A DNA stretch of 6,764 nucleotides, from the NCBI GenBank assembly GCA_019594025.1, contig JAFDUB010000090.1, forward strand, positions 1 through 6,764, written 5' to 3'. Origin of the DNA: Thermoplasmata archaeon (lineage in GTDB: Archaea > Thermoplasmatota > Thermoplasmata > Halarchaeoplasmatales > Halarchaeoplasmataceae). Under the pieces are notes generated by a model. The model saw nothing but the letters and a program-made list of their open reading frames with translations, did no database searches and had not been told where the DNA came from. Shown in pieces: positions 5,637 to 6,764 of this stretch; the stretch's first letter is position 1, and every line of letters starts with the position of its first letter. The translations under genes were made by a program, and so were the position numbers.

Positions 5637-6764
5637 TCAAGCCTCCTCTATAAGAGCATCAATCTCTTTGTTCATCTGCATCTCTATATCTCCGAATCTC
5701 TCTTCCCATTTATCCGAAGGCACGTTAGACATCCTGCTCAAGGCCTCCACGGAATCGATGGCGTTCACATCATCGGCGTGCACACCCTTTTCCACAGCCT
5801 CCATTCCTTTATCGTGGAACTCGATCATTATATCCAGCATCCTAAATTGTTTCTCGGTTTCGCAGAATGTATCTACATCGTGGAAAGCATTCTGCTGAAG
5901 GAAGTCCTCACGTACCACACGGGCGGCGTGCAGTGCAAAACGATCGGACATCGGCAGTGCGTCCGGTCCTACGAGCTGAACGATCTCCTGAAGCTCGGAT
6001 TCCTTCTCCAGCAGCCGCATACTTTCTCTCCTAAGATTGTACCACCGCTCGTTAACTTCCTGGTTCCACCATTCCTTCAAACTCTCAAGATACAGCGAGT
6101 AAGATTTTAACCAGTTGATCGCTGGGAAGTGACGTTTGTTTCTTAGATCAACGTCCAAAGCCCAGAAGACCTGTACTATACGCAGTGTATTCTGGGTTAC
6201 CGGTTCGGAGAAATCTCCGCCGGAGGGACTGACAGCACCGATAACGGATATAGAACCTTCTCGGTCCCCGAGTACGTCACAGATCCCCGCACGTTCGTAA
6301 AAGGCGGCTAGAGATGAAGCAAGGTATGCTGGATAGCCTTCCTCACCTGGCATCTCCTCCAATCTTCCGGATATCTCTCTCAAAGCTTCCGCCCAACGCG
6401 AGGTGGAATCGGCCATGAGCGCAACGTTGTACCCCATATCACGATAGTACTCGGCCAAGGTGATACCGGAATAAACCGAAGCCTCTCTTGCCGCCACCGG
6501 CATGTTACTGGTGTTCGCTATGAGTATGGTACGCTTCATCAACGGCTCGCCGGTTCTGGGGTCCTCCAGCTCTGGAAAGTCACTCAAAACCTCCGTCATC
6601 TCGTTTCCTCTCTCACCACATCCTACATAAACCACTATATCCGCATCGCTCCATTTAGCCAATTGGTGCTGGATCACGGTGTTGTGAAGTATCATCGGTG
6701 CGTTACCTCCAACGAAGTTGTGGGTTCCGGGTACGGTTAGATCATAAACCGTTTTTTGCTCTTC
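5637..6764 (-). CDS. atpA: A-type ATP synthase catalytic subunit A, intein-containing (partial, 5' end outside the window)
   Basis: Subunit A hydrolyses or makes ATP in the A1 head. The visible mature part is 347 residues, starting at Thr (6680-6678) with TVIQHQLAKWSDADIV, the sequence that follows the Walker A lysine. Then come VGCGERGNEM (catalytic Glu), ANTSNMPVAAREASVYSGIT, the Walker B region YNVALMADSTSRW, EEMPGEEGYPAYL, the GAVSPSGGDFSEPVTQNTLR loop and the C-terminal helical domain ending ALIEEA. With about 235 residues expected before the P-loop, the mature length would be near 585, as usual. The reading frame continues unbroken upstream of Thr into intein sequence. ATG 6695 is not the gene start: it lies inside the intein C-terminus. 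The loop normally reads SPPGGDF and has Ser for the second Pro here. The stop is two bases before the atpB ATG, so A and B form a tightly coupled operon. Confidence 0.96.
   Translation of the reverse strand, partial: EEQKTVYDLTVPGTHNFVGGNAPMILHNTVIQHQLAKWSDADIVVYVGCGERGNEMTEVLSDFPELEDPRTGEPLMKRTILIANTSNMPVAAREASVYSGITLAEYYRDMGYNVALMADSTSRWAEALREISGRLEEMPGEEGYPAYLASSLAAFYERAGICDVLGDREGSISVIGAVSPSGGDFSEPVTQNTLRIVQVFWALDVDLRNKRHFPAINWLKSYSLYLESLKEWWNQEVNERWYNLRRESMRLLEKESELQEIVQLVGPDALPMSDRFALHAARVVREDFLQQNAFHDVDTFCETEKQFRMLDIMIEFHDKGMEAVEKGVHADDVNAIDSVEALSRMSNVPSDKWEERFGDIEMQMNKEIDALIEEA
5642..5648 (-). promoter_or_regulatory. Ribosome binding site of atpB
   Basis: GAGGAGG on the minus strand, inside the last codons of atpA, is a strong match to the archaeal anti-Shine-Dalgarno. 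It lies 7 bases before ATG 5634, but only one base before the alternative TTG at 5640. It therefore decides the atpB start and couples atpB translation to atpA. Confidence 0.75.
6681..6764 (-). other. Intein C-terminal splicing region inside atpA (partial)
   Basis: The last 28 intein residues are visible: EEQKTVYDLTVPGTHNFVGG, then NAPMILHN. This fits intein block F (VYDLTVPGTHNFV) and block G, ending in the penultimate His and terminal Asn that cyclises to release the intein. The next residue is Thr, an allowed +1 nucleophile, and belongs to the extein (TVIQHQLAKW). Insertion is thus between Lys and Thr of the P-loop GKT, the site known for archaeal A-ATPase inteins, as in Pyrococcus and Thermoplasma. 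It is not the yeast VMA1 site, which here (VG/CGERGNEM) is uninterrupted. The N-terminal splicing blocks and any homing endonuclease domain lie beyond the right edge. Confidence 0.92.

Noticed and set aside
5632..5640. TTG at 5640 as the start of atpB (giving two extra residues)
   Set aside because: It lies one base from the GAGGAGG ribosome binding site and overlaps the atpA stop. ATG 5634 has ideal 7-base spacing and gives the family-typical length.
6606..6626. An intein at the yeast VMA1-type site (VG/CGERGNEM)
   Set aside because: The sequence VGCGERGNEM is continuous here. The only visible interruption is at the P-loop lysine-threonine junction.
6693..6695. ATG at 6695 as the start of atpA
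   Set aside because: It encodes the Met of the intein C-terminal MILHN motif. The frame is open upstream and the subunit would lack its whole N-terminal half.

Overview
The window is archaeal chromosomal DNA. It carries two catalytic-core subunits of an A-type (A/V) ATP synthase, the archaeal-specific tRNA-Ile2 enzyme TiaS, an archaeal Tsr3 (DUF367) protein and a Trm112-like zinc protein. It also has TATA-type promoters sitting about 25-30 bases before leaderless starts. The phylum is harder to call. The histidine kinase phosphoacceptor motif (LLRHDLKNK) and the RDD protein with a C-terminal zinc ribbon resemble those of Euryarchaeota, perhaps haloarchaeal or MSBL1/Methanonatronarchaeia-like lineages. 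That placement is a guess from style, not a search.

Layout, left to right. Positions 1-258 (minus) hold the N-terminal helix-turn-helix part of a transposase whose remainder lies outside the window; the element may end near 313. A 118-base AT-rich non-coding stretch follows. Next is a PAS-sensor histidine kinase (plus, stop at 1490) that has lost its N-terminus: PAS sequence is open from 432 but contains no start codon until 537, inside the domain. A small leaderless Trm112-type gene (1533-1709, plus) converges on and overlaps the tsr3 gene (1700-2191, minus). From a divergent intergenic region with TATA-like elements, a two-gene plus-strand unit begins: an RDD-family membrane protein with a zinc ribbon (2347-2973), then tiaS one base later (2975-4258). 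Its 3' end overlaps the end of the ATP synthase operon, which comes in from the right on the minus strand: atpA (partial) then atpB.

The main find is at the right edge. The open frame upstream of the apparent atpA start is not ordinary subunit A sequence. It reads as the C-terminal splicing region of an intein (blocks F and G, ending in His-Asn) followed directly by Thr and the subunit A sequence that normally follows the Walker A lysine. The ATP synthase catalytic subunit is therefore interrupted in its P-loop by an intein, and only the intein's last 28 residues are visible here.

Functionally, three neighbouring genes (trm112-like, tsr3, tiaS) serve translation through rRNA, tRNA or translation-factor modification. 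The ATP synthase genes serve energy conversion. The left end is a degraded, mobile-element-associated sensor locus. The operon ends at atpB with no subunit D gene after it, which differs from the common archaeal A-B-D order.
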